64,000 nt of DNA from Polyangium mundeleinium (GTDB lineage: Bacteria > Myxococcota_A > Polyangia > Polyangiales > Polyangiaceae), in NCBI RefSeq assembly GCF_028369105.1, contig NZ_JAQNDO010000001.1, positions 1,612,001 to 1,676,000 of the forward strand, given 5' to 3'. The notes beneath the pieces were generated by a model that was not told the origin of the DNA, made no database searches, and saw only the letters and a list, made by a program, of their open reading frames with translations. The translations under genes and the position numbers were made by a program. Positions 54,488-63,860 of the stretch are shown one piece after another; within the stretch, counting starts at the first letter, position 1; each line of letters opens with the position of its first letter.

Positions 54488-56971
54488 ATGTCTGCTCCCG
54501 AGTCGGCGGCCCGCGCGGCACCCGAGAAGAAAGGGCCGAGGCGCGCCGTCACGCTCGCCCTCGTCGGGATGACGTTGCTCGCGCTCCTCGCGGTCACGTT
54601 CCGGCTCCGGCTCGACCCGAACGTAGCGTCGCTCCTGCCGGATCAGGGCGAGGCCGCGGCGCTGCGGCGGTACGTGCGAGGCTTCGGCGGCGGCGACCTC
54701 GCCGTGGTGCTCGTCGAAGGGCCGGATCCAGAGACGAACACGCGCGTCGCGGCCGACATCGCGACCGAGCTCGGAAAACGCCCGAGCGTGGCCCGCGCCG
54801 CCGATCGCATCGACACCTCACGCGCCCTCGATCCGATGCTCGCATTCCGCCACGCGGATCCTCGGGCGATGGAGCGTCTCCGTGGCGCGCTCACGCCCGA
54901 AGGCATGCGCGCGCGGCTCGCGGAGAGCCGAGCCATGCTCCTCGCGCCGGGCAGCGGCGCCGCGGCCGAGATGCTCGCGGCCGACCCGCTCCGGCTCGGG
55001 CAGCTCATCTACGAGGGCGCGGACATCGGCGCCGGCGTGCGCACGCAGCCGGACGGGGCGTTCGCCACCGACGACGGCAAGGCCCACCTCGTGCTCGTCG
55101 AGCCGCGTGGACAGGCTTTGCGTGGCGAGGACGCGCGGCGCTTCGTCTCGGACACCGAGGCCGTCCTCGCGCCGCATCGCTTGGCGCACCCCGAGATGCG
55201 GCTTGGCCTCACGGGGGGGCATGCCATTGCGGCGGCGACCGAGTCCATGCTGACGCGGGACCTCTCGATCTCCAGCACCCTCGCCATGGTGCTCGCGTCG
55301 CTCGTCTTCGCGTTGATCTTCCGGCGCGTGCGTGCGCTCGTCGCCGTGATGCCGCCGCTCCTGCTCGGGACGGTGTGGACCGCGGCGGTGGCCGCGGCGC
55401 TCCCGCGTGGTTTGTCGGGGATCGCGGTCGCGTTCATGTCTGTCGTCGTGGGCGTGGGCGTCGACACGGGCGTTCACGTTTACGCGGCGCTGCTCGAGGC
55501 GCGGCGGGCGGGGCTCGCACCCCGCGAGGCCGCGCGCGCTGCGCGGGCGAAGACGGCGCGCGGCGTGCTCTTCGCGGCGGGGACGGCGGCCGCGGCGTTT
55601 GGCGCGCTCGCGTTTTCGAGCATCGAGGCCATGCAGCAGCTCGGCCTCCTTTGCGCCGCGGGCGAGCTCCTCACGGCAGTGGCGATCGTCCTCGTCACGC
55701 CGGAGGTCGGCGCGCTGCTCGAACGAAAGCCCCCGCCACCGCCTGCGCCCGTGCGCTGGACCGACGCGTTCGCCTGGCTCTCGGGCACGCGCAGGCGCGC
55801 GGCGCTCCTCGCCCTCGTCGCGCTCCTGCCCGTGGTCGCGGTGTTTCTCGGCGCGGCCCCGGGTTTGTCGGAGTCGATCGTGGCCGTGCGGCCGAAGGAG
55901 CTCGAACCGCTGAAGGTGCAGCAGGCGGTGTTCGACGCGTTCGGCGGCAAACGCGGGCAATGGGTCGTGCTCGTCGCCGATCGGGACCTCGAGCCTGCGC
56001 GGGTGCGAGGGGATCGGCTCGCGGAGACGCTCTCCGGCATGAAGGACGACGTCGAGGCGGTCGACGCGCTCACGGCGCTCGCGCCGGCGAAGGAGACGCA
56101 GGAAGCGCGTTTGGCGGCGCGGGACGCGCAAGACCTCCCGGCGAAGGCGAACGAGCTCGAAAAGGCGCTCGTCGAGACGGGGTTTGCCCCGGCACGTTTC
56201 TCCGGCGCGCTCGACGCGATGCGCGCGCCCGCGCGTGACCTCGTGCAGATCGAGGATCTCCGCAAAGGCACGGCGTCGATCCTCCTGTCGCGTTACCTCG
56301 GCATGGACGAGGGTGAGCATCTCGTGGCGCTCTACGTGCGACCTCGCGAGGTGCCCGGCGCGACGGCGCGGGTCGAGGAGGCGCTCCGGCGGACCGATCC
56401 GCGGGCGATGCTGACGGGGTATGCGCGGCTCGAAGTCGTGCTCCGGCAGAGCCTCGCGCAAGACCTGCCGAAGATCGCGGGCGTCGCCGCGGTGCTCGTG
56501 GTGGCCGCGCTCGCGATGTCGCTCCGGCGGGCGCGGGACGTGGTGATCGCGGCGGTCGTCGTCCTCTGCGAGATCGCGGCCGTGCTCTTGCTCGTGCGGA
56601 TCCTCGGCATCCCGCTGCATGCCTACGACGCGCTCGTCTTGCCCGTGCTGCTCGGCATCACCGTCGACGAGGGCATGTTTCTGCTTTATCGAGCCCGCCA
56701 AGTCGACGGGGGGATCGGGGGCCCAGGCCAGCCAGGAGGGCAGGCCGGCGCCCCCGACGTGGAGCACGATGTGATTCGCGAGACCTTGCGTGACGAGGGC
56801 CCTCCCGTCGCGGCCACGGCGCTCACGACGGCCACGGGCTTCGCGGCGCTCGCGTTATGCCGCTTCGACGGCCTTCGGGATCTCGGCCTCGTGGGCGCGC
56901 TCGGCAGCGTGGCGGGGCTCGTGGTCGCGCTCGTCGTCGTGCCCGCGGGGCTTCGGCTCTGGAAGGCGTGA
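54488..56971 (+). CDS. RND superfamily exporter (MMPL/HpnN-like)
   Basis: An 827-residue polytopic protein with twelve expected transmembrane helices in two halves, each with a large periplasmic loop. Visible marks are TM1 (RRAVTLALVGMTLLALLAVTFRL), SISSTLAMVLASLVFALIFRRVRALVAVMPPLLLG, VVVGVGVDTGVHVYAALLEARRAG and its counterpart LPVLLGITVDEGMFLLYRARQ near the C-terminus, and TALTTATGFAALALCRFDGLRDLGLVG. The G-V-D-T/E and F-x-R patterns fit the MMPL/HpnN family, which moves hydrophobic lipids such as hopanoids. No ABC or fusion-protein partner lies beside it. Confidence 0.88.
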   Translation: MSAPESAARAAPEKKGPRRAVTLALVGMTLLALLAVTFRLRLDPNVASLLPDQGEAAALRRYVRGFGGGDLAVVLVEGPDPETNTRVAADIATELGKRPSVARAADRIDTSRALDPMLAFRHADPRAMERLRGALTPEGMRARLAESRAMLLAPGSGAAAEMLAADPLRLGQLIYEGADIGAGVRTQPDGAFATDDGKAHLVLVEPRGQALRGEDARRFVSDTEAVLAPHRLAHPEMRLGLTGGHAIAAATESMLTRDLSISSTLAMVLASLVFALIFRRVRALVAVMPPLLLGTVWTAAVAAALPRGLSGIAVAFMSVVVGVGVDTGVHVYAALLEARRAGLAPREAARAARAKTARGVLFAAGTAAAAFGALAFSSIEAMQQLGLLCAAGELLTAVAIVLVTPEVGALLERKPPPPPAPVRWTDAFAWLSGTRRRAALLALVALLPVVAVFLGAAPGLSESIVAVRPKELEPLKVQQAVFDAFGGKRGQWVVLVADRDLEPARVRGDRLAETLSGMKDDVEAVDALTALAPAKETQEARLAARDAQDLPAKANELEKALVETGFAPARFSGALDAMRAPARDLVQIEDLRKGTASILLSRYLGMDEGEHLVALYVRPREVPGATARVEEALRRTDPRAMLTGYARLEVVLRQSLAQDLPKIAGVAAVLVVAALAMSLRRARDVVIAAVVVLCEIAAVLLLVRILGIPLHAYDALVLPVLLGITVDEGMFLLYRARQVDGGIGGPGQPGGQAGAPDVEHDVIRETLRDEGPPVAATALTTATGFAALALCRFDGLRDLGLVGALGSVAGLVVALVVVPAGLRLWKA

Positions 56972-57015
56972 GGTCTTCTCAGGCTGCCCGTGGGGCGGTA
57001 TCCATGGTCCTTCCC

Positions 57016-57774
57016 ATGTCGCAACCCTCCAAGCTCATCGCGGATCGCGTCTCCATCAGCCGCACCGTGCTCGCCTCCTTGAACGAGCACACCCCCGATA
57101 TCGCCAAGGAGCTTGAAGCCGCGCTGTTTCCGGAGGGCCCGCCCCGCGACGTCACCGTCGGCGGATTCCTCCACGCACTACGCGACCTGCTCGCGCGCTC
57201 GACCGAGGCGATGTTCGCGGCCGACCTCGCACACACGCGCGAGCTCGCGGACGACGACGCCCCCCGCGCACTCGCCGAGGAGCGCCTCGAGGTCTTGAAG
57301 GCCCTGCTCCTCTCGCTCCGCACCACGCTCGCGAGCACGTACGGCGTGCCCGTCGCCGCAGCGTACGGCATTCCCTCGCAGATCCCCGACGACCCCGAGG
57401 TCCTCCTCCGCGTGGCGAGCGCCATCGAGCGCCTCCTTCGGGATCGACCGCTCGTCGAGCCGCCGAAGATCCGAAGCCTCGCCATCGCGCCGCTCGCCGT
57501 CGCCGAGGACCTCGGGTTCGCCATCGCGGACCTCCGGCGCGCGCTCGCGGACGTCGACCGCGAGAAACGCGAGGCCGTCCTTTCGCAAAGCACGAAGAAC
57601 CTGGCGATGGCCCAGTGGCTCTCCACGTACCAGGGCGTCACCGAGGCGGCCTGCGGCCTTTATGCGCTCGCGGGGCACGCCGCGCTCGCCGAGGGGATCC
57701 GTCCGACGGCGCGCAGGCTCGCGGGTTTGCCCGAGGAGGAAGACGCCGCGCCCTCGACCGAGCGGTCGCGTTGA
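57016..57774 (+). CDS. Hypothetical protein
   Basis: A 252-residue soluble protein, mostly helical: LIADRVSISRTVLASLNEHTP, GGFLHALRDLLARSTEAMFAADLAHTREL, VLKALLLSLRTTLASTYGVPVAAAYG, and a C-terminal helical stretch ending AGHAALAEGIRPTARRLAGLPEEED. No signal peptide, metal motif or nucleotide motif is evident. An ATG 12 bases upstream is equally possible as the start. It lies downstream of the RND exporter with 44 bases between them and may be in the same operon. I cannot name the family. Confidence 0.65.
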   Translation: MSQPSKLIADRVSISRTVLASLNEHTPDIAKELEAALFPEGPPRDVTVGGFLHALRDLLARSTEAMFAADLAHTRELADDDAPRALAEERLEVLKALLLSLRTTLASTYGVPVAAAYGIPSQIPDDPEVLLRVASAIERLLRDRPLVEPPKIRSLAIAPLAVAEDLGFAIADLRRALADVDREKREAVLSQSTKNLAMAQWLSTYQGVTEAACGLYALAGHAALAEGIRPTARRLAGLPEEEDAAPSTERSR

Positions 57775-57814
57775 TCCCATAGCCACGCGCCTCCCCGTCG
57801 CCTATTCTGATCGC

Positions 57815-59338
57815 GTGGCCGCCCTGCCGCTACGCACCGAGGGGACACGTCCGCGTGAGCGCGGGGAACACACGCGCGGGAGGCTCGCGCGTGGCATGTT
57901 TGTCTCGGCGATCGCCCTCGTCCTGTTCGTCCCGCGAAACAGCGCCGCTCAGCCGAACAAGCCCACGGCGCCGTCCGCGTCGGCCGGGACGAACTCGCCG
58001 CCGGCAAACCCCGCCCCGACGAACCCTCCGCCTTCGCCCGCCGCGCCGCGCCTGCCGCGCGCCTCGGTCGCTCGTGTGGTCGAGAGCCTCGCTGCGGATC
58101 TCGCGCCCTTGTCCTTCCTTCCTGCGCGCGCGATCGCCGCGCCGCTCGTCTCCGACACGCCGGCGCCGCGCGGGGCCGAGCTCACGGCCCGGATCGCCTC
58201 GCTCCTCGCGGGTCGCCTCGGCGCGGGCAGCACCACGCATCCGACCCCGCTCCCGCTCGCGGACGCGCGCGTGGCAGCGCGCGGCGAGCGCTCGTTCGTG
58301 CACCTCCTCGTCGAGATCCGCAGCGGAAAGCTCCGCGTCACGGCCGATGTGTTTCCTGTCCCGCGCACCGTATGGGCGCGCATTCGTGATCCCGAGCCGG
58401 CCCCCTTCGCGCACGCGTTTGCCGAGGTGCCGCTCGACGCCGAGATTCGTAGCTTCCTCGAATCGGTGCCGCTCGCGAAGGCGAACGTCACGCGGGGCCA
58501 GAACTTCGAGTCCGACGTCGTGGCCCTCGCGTGTGGCGACATCGACGGCGACGGCGCCCTGGAGATCCTGAGCACGAGCCGTCGCCGCGTGACGACCCTG
58601 CGGCTGCGTGAGGGCAAGGTGTTGCCGCTGCGCTCGCGCTCCTGGTCGGATCTCTCGCCGCTGCACCCGTCTCCGCTGCGCGAGCCGATCGGCCTCGCGG
58701 GCCTCGTCGAACGAAGGGACGAAGCGGACGGTGTCGCGTGGTTCGTCGACGTCGGCGTGACGGATCGCGCGAAGGCGTTGCGCCTCGACGCCGAGCTCGT
58801 CGTCGTCGCGCCGGTCGCGGGTTTGCCCGTCTCCTCGGGCGAGGCGAGTGGCTGCGCGCGCATCACGTCGGGGTGGCTCACGGGCCCGCTCGTGCCTTGT
58901 TGGTCGGGAGAAACGGTGATCGCGCCGGCGATCGCCGGCAACTTCGACGTGCTCGCCGCGGCCTCGCTCGTGACGTCGCAGGGGCAGCGTTTCACCGTGC
59001 TCGCGGCGCGGAACGATCGTGGCACGGTCGAGGTGCGTGACGACGCAGGGCACGTCGAGACAATCACCGGCGCGGGCGCGCAGCTCGCGGTGGGGGATCT
59101 CGATCAGGACGGCGATCCCGAGATCCTGAGCGGGCTCGACGTGGCGAATGCGCTCGAGGATGCGGTCATCGTGCGCACGTGGGCGCGCGCGGCGGCGGGG
59201 GAGGCGGGGAGGCCGCGCGAGATCCTGCGGCTGCCGGCCGCGGCGGGCGTGCGCGCGCTCGCGGTGTGTCCTCCGGACGGCCCGGGGCGCGCGCCGTTCG
59301 TGGTCGCGACCGCGGACGAGATCTGGGTGGTCCGATGA
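57815..59338 (+). CDS. FG-GAP (VCBS) repeat exported protein
   Basis: A 507-residue protein. After an Arg-rich start comes a signal-like segment (MFVSAIALVLFVPRNSAAQ), a Pro/Asn linker, an N-terminal region with VESLAADLAPLSFLPARAIAAPLV, and two FG-GAP/VCBS-like calcium-binding loops: VALACGDIDGDGALEIL and LAVGDLDQDGDPEILSG. Together they suggest an incomplete beta-propeller in the periplasm or on the surface. The GTG start gives a long basic N-region; an ATG at 57896 starting the signal-like segment is a good alternative. It is coupled to the next gene by an ATGA overlap. Confidence 0.75.
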   Translation: MAALPLRTEGTRPRERGEHTRGRLARGMFVSAIALVLFVPRNSAAQPNKPTAPSASAGTNSPPANPAPTNPPPSPAAPRLPRASVARVVESLAADLAPLSFLPARAIAAPLVSDTPAPRGAELTARIASLLAGRLGAGSTTHPTPLPLADARVAARGERSFVHLLVEIRSGKLRVTADVFPVPRTVWARIRDPEPAPFAHAFAEVPLDAEIRSFLESVPLAKANVTRGQNFESDVVALACGDIDGDGALEILSTSRRRVTTLRLREGKVLPLRSRSWSDLSPLHPSPLREPIGLAGLVERRDEADGVAWFVDVGVTDRAKALRLDAELVVVAPVAGLPVSSGEASGCARITSGWLTGPLVPCWSGETVIAPAIAGNFDVLAAASLVTSQGQRFTVLAARNDRGTVEVRDDAGHVETITGAGAQLAVGDLDQDGDPEILSGLDVANALEDAVIVRTWARAAAGEAGRPREILRLPAAAGVRALAVCPPDGPGRAPFVVATADEIWVVR

Positions 59339-60705
59339 GCGGCGAAATGTTCGGCGGGGACAATCGTTTGTCCAGGCGCACGTTCCTCGGCGCCTCCGTG
59401 GCGACCGCGCTCGCGGCCGCGACGCCTTCCGCCGCGGCGCTTGGCCGCACCCCGCACGGCGGCCGGTTCTCGCTCCACCTGCCCTGGCCCACGCGCGCGA
59501 TCGATCCCCACGACCTGCGCGACCCGACCGCGGCGCTCTTCGGCGCGGCGATCGCCGATCCGCTCTACACCCTCGACGCCGCGGGCCACCCGGCCCCGGC
59601 GCTCGCGCAATCGCTCCCTTCGAGGGAGGCGCTCGGCACGGTCGTGCGGCTGCGCGAGGGCCTGCGCACGGCGCGCAAGGTGACGCTCGGCGCGGCGGAC
59701 GTGATCTTCTCGATCGAGCGCGCCCGCGGTCGAGGCGCGGCGGGGCTCCTCGCGGACGTCCCGACCCCCACGCCTTACCCGAAGGATCCGCTGGCGATGG
59801 TGTTTGGCACGACCGACCCGCACAAGCTCGCCCGCGCGCTCGCCTCGCCGCTTGTCTCCGTGGTGCCGCAGAAATTCGATCCGAGCGCGCCGGACGGGAC
59901 AGGCGCGTTCCGCGCGGAATGTGGCGAGCGCGGGCTCGTCCTTTCGAAAAATCCTTTCTCGGCGCGGGGCGCGGCGTTCCTCGACGGGATCGAGGTCGCG
60001 CGCGCGGACGACCTGGCGACGTCGTTGCGACGATTCGAAGCGGAGCGGGACGACGTGGGCTGGCTCGGGCTCGGCCTGCACGGCGAGCGAAAAGGCGCCG
60101 TTCGTTTCGACCTCGGCCGCGCTGCGTGGATCGTCTTGCAAATGGGCCCGCAGGCCGGCAGCTATGGGGCGCCTTCGGTCGCGCAGCGGCTCGTGGACGC
60201 GGTTCCGCCGGAGCGTTTGTCGCACCTCGGACTCGGACCGCTCCCGCCCGCCAATGGGGATCCGGGCTGGGGTGGGCCGCCGGCGGAGCTTTTGGTGGAC
60301 GAAGCCTCTGCGCACCTCGTCGAGGTGGCGCGGACGCTCGCGCCGATCTTGTCGCGGCCGGGGCACGAGGTGACGGTCTCGACGATCCCGCGCGTGGAGC
60401 TCAGCCGGCGCCGGGCGCGGGGGCAGGTGACGCTTTCGATCGACATCGTGCGACCCTCGCAGCCGGGCCCGCTCGGGGCCTTGTTATCGCTGGCGACCGC
60501 GGACGACCCGGCGCGGGCGAAAGACCTCGCGATGAAGCCGCCGAAGCTCGCGCCGAATGCGTCGGCGCGGGCATTGACGCATAGCTTGCGGGTGGGTGTG
60601 CTCGGGGAACTGCGGGTGGTGGGAGGATTGACGCCGGAGCTCGTGCTTGCCCGTGGCGGGGACGGGTGGGATCTGGGAGCGAGTTTTCGGAGGCGGGGGA
60701 AGTAA
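59335..60705 (+). CDS. Tat-exported ABC-type substrate-binding protein (family 5-like)
   Basis: A 456-residue protein with a twin-arginine signal (LSRRTFLGASVATALAAATPSAAALG). The mature part starts HLPWPTRAIDPHDLRDPTAALFGAAIADPLYTLD and continues LAQSLPSREALGTVVRLREGLR, ADVIFSIERARGRGAAGLL and DGTGAFRAECGERGLVLSKNPF, matching the peptide/opine-binding SBP_bac_5 layout, including the TGxFR/TGAFR segment. It is about 60-80 residues shorter than most members and no permease or ATPase gene is nearby, so it could be a repurposed periplasmic binding protein. ATGA overlap with the FG-GAP gene implies linked function. Confidence 0.8.
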   Translation: MSGEMFGGDNRLSRRTFLGASVATALAAATPSAAALGRTPHGGRFSLHLPWPTRAIDPHDLRDPTAALFGAAIADPLYTLDAAGHPAPALAQSLPSREALGTVVRLREGLRTARKVTLGAADVIFSIERARGRGAAGLLADVPTPTPYPKDPLAMVFGTTDPHKLARALASPLVSVVPQKFDPSAPDGTGAFRAECGERGLVLSKNPFSARGAAFLDGIEVARADDLATSLRRFEAERDDVGWLGLGLHGERKGAVRFDLGRAAWIVLQMGPQAGSYGAPSVAQRLVDAVPPERLSHLGLGPLPPANGDPGWGGPPAELLVDEASAHLVEVARTLAPILSRPGHEVTVSTIPRVELSRRRARGQVTLSIDIVRPSQPGPLGALLSLATADDPARAKDLAMKPPKLAPNASARALTHSLRVGVLGELRVVGGLTPELVLARGGDGWDLGASFRRRGK

Positions 60706-60793
60706 AGCCTCGAAGTTTTCCCAGGGCGAGATCGTGCCGCTCCCTGGCACGAACGTGTTTCTCGTGAAGCATGCGGACATGCTGGAGCTTTGA
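60704..60793 (+). pseudogene. Unexplained C-terminal coding remnant
   Basis: In the frame one base off the preceding gene, the stretch reads KASKFSQGEIVPLPG then TNVFLVKHADMLEL and a TGA. Third positions are about 75% G/C and the sequence looks like a real protein C-terminus, but no start or ribosome site precedes it. It may be the tail of a lost gene, or the true end of the substrate-binding gene separated by an indel in the GGGGG run at about 60695-60700. Confidence 0.35.
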
Positions 60794-60872
60794 ACGCCCC
60801 CGCCGACCTCGGCGGTTTGTCGCTCACCGCCGTCACGACAACCGACATCTTCTTGGGTAAGATGACCGCTCC

Positions 60873-61523
60873 ATGACCGCGACCGCCCCCCATCCCCACG
60901 CCGAGGCCCTCCGTTTCCTCTCGGCCGCCGATCCCCGCCTCGCCGACCTCATCCAGACCGTCGGCCCTTGCCGCCTCGGCGCTGCCGCCCAGACGAGCGG
61001 GCCGTTTCATACGCCCGGGTATTTCGAGGCCATCGTCGAGTCGATCGTCAGCCAGCAGCTCTCCGTGAAGGCCTCCGATACCATCTTCGCGCGTGTCCTC
61101 GCGATCGGGGGAGGAAAGCTGCTCCCGCCCGCCGAGCTCCTCCGCGTGGAGGAACAAGCGCTCCGGACCTGCGGTTTGTCGGGGTCCAAGGTCAAGTTCA
61201 TCCGGGACCTTTGCGAAAAACTCCTCGACGGCACGCTCGTGCTCGACGAGCTGCCCGCGCTCGACGACGAGGTCGTGATCGAGCGGCTCCGGCGCGTCAA
61301 AGGCATCGGGCGCTGGACCGCGGAGATGTTCTTGATCTTCCGCCTCGGCCGGCCCGACGTGCTCCCCGTCGCGGATCTCGGCATTCAGAAGGGCATGAAG
61401 AAGCTCCACGGCCTCCGGAAGGATCCGACGCCCGAGCGAATGGTCAAGCTCGCGCGTCCCTGGAGGCCGTATCGATCGATTGCTTGCTGGTACCTCTGGA
61501 GGCTTCACGAAACCAAGAAATGA
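60873..61523 (+). CDS. DNA-3-methyladenine glycosylase II (AlkA-like)
   Basis: A 216-residue helix-hairpin-helix DNA glycosylase. The fold shows YFEAIVESIVSQQLSVKASDTIFARV, LRTCGLSGSKVKFIRDLCEKLLDG, the HhH element VKGIGRWTAEMFLIFRLGRPDVLP near 143-166, and the catalytic Asp in VADLGIQKG near residue 168. The N-terminal TATA-like AlkA domain is absent, as in shorter members of the family. It would remove alkylated purines such as 3-methyladenine in base excision repair. The stop overlaps the next lipoprotein start (ATGA). Confidence 0.92.
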   Translation: MTATAPHPHAEALRFLSAADPRLADLIQTVGPCRLGAAAQTSGPFHTPGYFEAIVESIVSQQLSVKASDTIFARVLAIGGGKLLPPAELLRVEEQALRTCGLSGSKVKFIRDLCEKLLDGTLVLDELPALDDEVVIERLRRVKGIGRWTAEMFLIFRLGRPDVLPVADLGIQKGMKKLHGLRKDPTPERMVKLARPWRPYRSIACWYLWRLHETKK

Positions 61524-61945
61524 AAGCGAGACGAACCATGGCTTTTCTTACGAAGATTCCTTTGCGGGCCCTCATGGCCATGACGGCCGGCCTGCTCCTG
61601 TTCGTGGCTTGCGGCGACGAGGGCGGCTCGCTCGCAGGGGCGACCAAGCGCTGCGGGCAGGACGTGGGGTGTCAGCCCGGCGAGACGTGCAAGCTCAACT
61701 TCATCGAATGGGGCTGGGAATGCTCGTGCGTGGGCGGGAAGCTCGCCTGCGAACCCTGGTCGAGCGGGAGCGGCGCTCCGCCCGAGGAGCCGCCCGCCGA
61801 GCCGGGGATCCGGTGCAACGACTCGTATTGCCAGGACAATTATCTCGCGTCCTCGTGCAGGTACACGGGCGTCGATTGCAACTACGAGGTCAAGTGTAGC
61901 CTGGGCACGGGAGAGACGATCTCGATCGATGGAGACTGCCGTTGA
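61520..61945 (+). CDS. Cys-rich lipoprotein
   Basis: A 141-residue lipoprotein with signal and lipobox (AGLLLFVAC, Cys about 31 from this start) and about twelve cysteines in the mature part (KRCGQDVGCQPGETCKLN, ECSCVGGKLACEPW, RCNDSYCQDNYLASSCRY, DCNYEVKCSLGTG). A Pro/Glu-rich hinge separates two Cys modules. The chosen ATG overlaps the glycosylase stop; an ATG 18 bases later gives a shorter signal peptide and is an equally likely start. No family recognised, but similar to the other Cys-rich surface lipoproteins of the window. Confidence 0.72.
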   Translation: MKARRTMAFLTKIPLRALMAMTAGLLLFVACGDEGGSLAGATKRCGQDVGCQPGETCKLNFIEWGWECSCVGGKLACEPWSSGSGAPPEEPPAEPGIRCNDSYCQDNYLASSCRYTGVDCNYEVKCSLGTGETISIDGDCR

Positions 61946-61951
61946 GGTCGG

Positions 61952-63787
61952 CTATTTCCCATTCGGCAGCACCAGCGTCGCCAGCACGTCGCCGATGGGC
62001 TTCGGCTTTCCGTAGAGCCAGCCCTGGGCATAATGAATGCCCATGTTCGAGAGCATGTCCGCCATCGGCTGCGTCTCGACCGATTCGGCCACCGTCTCGA
62101 TCCCCAGCATCCCGCCGATGCGCTGCACGCTCTCCACGATCGCCCGGTGGAGCGGGCTGTCCAGCATGCTCCGCACGAACATGCCGTCGATTTTCACGTA
62201 ATCGACCGGCAGGCTCTCCAGGTACCCGTAGGACGCGTGCCCGCTGCCGAAATCGTCGATCGCGAAGCGGCAGCCCATCGCCCCGAGCTCCTGCATCATC
62301 CAGAGCACTTCCTGCAGGTTCGCGAACGCCGCCGTCTCCGTGATCTCGAAGCAAATCTTCGTCGCCGGCACCTTGTACTTGCCGAGCTGCTCGACGAGGA
62401 AATCGAGCAGCCCCTCGCGCAGGAGCGAGAGCGCCGAGAGGTTGATCGCGCACGTGTGCAGGTTCTTCAGGTGCTCCTTCGGCAGCGCGCCGAGCGTCGC
62501 CAGCGTCCTCTGCACGACGTACCGGTCGATCTCGTCCATCATGCGGCTGTCCTCGGCCGCCTGGATGATCCCGACCGGCGACTCGAGCTGGCCCTCGTCG
62601 CCGACCACACGCACGAGGACCTCGAAATGCAGGCCCCGCCGCTTCGTCGGCGGCAGCGCGTGGATCTCCTGCGCGAAGAGGCGCAAGCGGCCGTCCGCGA
62701 GGTGCCGCTGAATGCTCGCGACCCACTGCATGGCGCGCCGGCTCCGCGCCATGTCCTGGTCGTCGTTCATGTAGATCTGCAGGCGCCCGCGGCCGCTGTC
62801 CTTCGCCAGCCGGCAGGCTTGATCCGCGGCGCCGAGCACCTCGGCCGCGCGGTGGAACTCGGCGCCGAACGGCACGAGGCCCATGCTCGCCTCGACCGGG
62901 AACGTCTTCTTCTGCCAGCCGAAGCGGAACTCGTGCAGCGTCCGCTGGAGCTTGCGCACGACCTGCTCGGCTTCGAGCGTGTCGCGGCCGTGGAGCAGCA
63001 CGACAAACTCGTCGCCGCCGATCCGGCCCGCCGCGTCCTGTGGCCCCATGATCTCGTGCAGGCGCGTCGCCACCCACTGGAGCAGATCGTCGCCCGCGTC
63101 GTGGCCACATGTCGTGTTGACCAGCCGGAACCGGTCGAGGTCGAAGTACACGATCGCGTGCCGCACCCCGCGTTCGCGGCTCTGCGCGAGCGCGTGCTCG
63201 ATGCGCTCCGCGAAGGCGTGCCGGTTCAAGAGGCCCGTCAGCGCGTCGTAGCGCGCTTGCCGCGCGATCTGGAGCGAGAGGAGCTGCTCGACGTTCGCGT
63301 CGCGGAACACCACGAGTTTGCCCGCGCGCTCGGGCGCGCCCTCACCCGTGCCGGCGATGCCCGTCGCGTGGCGGATCGCCACGATCTGCCCGTCTTTCCG
63401 CTCCAGGAGGGCCGTGTGCCCGAGCAGGCCCGTGGGGAGCTGGCCGCTCGTCGGGCCCTCGGAGGGGAACGGCGTGGGGGGCGAGACGGGCCTCACGCGG
63501 AAGATCTCGTCGATCGGCGCGCCGCGCTTCTCTTCGAAGTTCTCGCCCGTCAGCCGCTCCGCGGTCGCGTTCATGCGCACGAGGCGGCCCTCGGCGTCGG
63601 CTTCCAGGATCGCCACGCCGAGCTCCGACAGGCTCGCGTCGAGCCCGAAGAGCGGCGCCTTCGGCAGCCACGAGCGGGTACGCCACTCGCGCGTGTCGCG
63701 GCGCTCCTCCTCGTCGTCCTCTTCGAGGTCTGCCTCGATCTCCTCGGGCAGATCGTCTTTCGTATCTGAGCTCGTCACGTTGGCCAA
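61952..63787 (-). CDS. PAS-GGDEF-EAL cyclic-di-GMP protein
   Basis: A 611-residue protein: an acidic N-terminus, a PAS-like domain (residues ~50-165, LGVAILEADAEGRLVRMNATAERLTG), a GGDEF domain with intact GRIGGDEFVVLL near residue 250, and an EAL domain from about 380. The EAL motif reads EVL, but other catalytic residues are visible: INLSA, CFEITET, AIDDFGSG, DYVKID, TVAESVE and QGWLYGKP. The GGDEF inhibitory site RxxD is absent (GPQD). It may make or degrade cyclic-di-GMP, or be bifunctional. It is convergent with the lipoprotein gene, six bases apart. Confidence 0.9.
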   Translation of the reverse strand: MANVTSSDTKDDLPEEIEADLEEDDEEERRDTREWRTRSWLPKAPLFGLDASLSELGVAILEADAEGRLVRMNATAERLTGENFEEKRGAPIDEIFRVRPVSPPTPFPSEGPTSGQLPTGLLGHTALLERKDGQIVAIRHATGIAGTGEGAPERAGKLVVFRDANVEQLLSLQIARQARYDALTGLLNRHAFAERIEHALAQSRERGVRHAIVYFDLDRFRLVNTTCGHDAGDDLLQWVATRLHEIMGPQDAAGRIGGDEFVVLLHGRDTLEAEQVVRKLQRTLHEFRFGWQKKTFPVEASMGLVPFGAEFHRAAEVLGAADQACRLAKDSGRGRLQIYMNDDQDMARSRRAMQWVASIQRHLADGRLRLFAQEIHALPPTKRRGLHFEVLVRVVGDEGQLESPVGIIQAAEDSRMMDEIDRYVVQRTLATLGALPKEHLKNLHTCAINLSALSLLREGLLDFLVEQLGKYKVPATKICFEITETAAFANLQEVLWMMQELGAMGCRFAIDDFGSGHASYGYLESLPVDYVKIDGMFVRSMLDSPLHRAIVESVQRIGGMLGIETVAESVETQPMADMLSNMGIHYAQGWLYGKPKPIGDVLATLVLPNGK

Positions 63788-63860
63788 TACTACCTATAGC
63801 GAAAGCCGAGCGTTTCGTCGCCCGCAAATTCCGAGCGTGGCCGGCCGCCCGGGGCTGACG

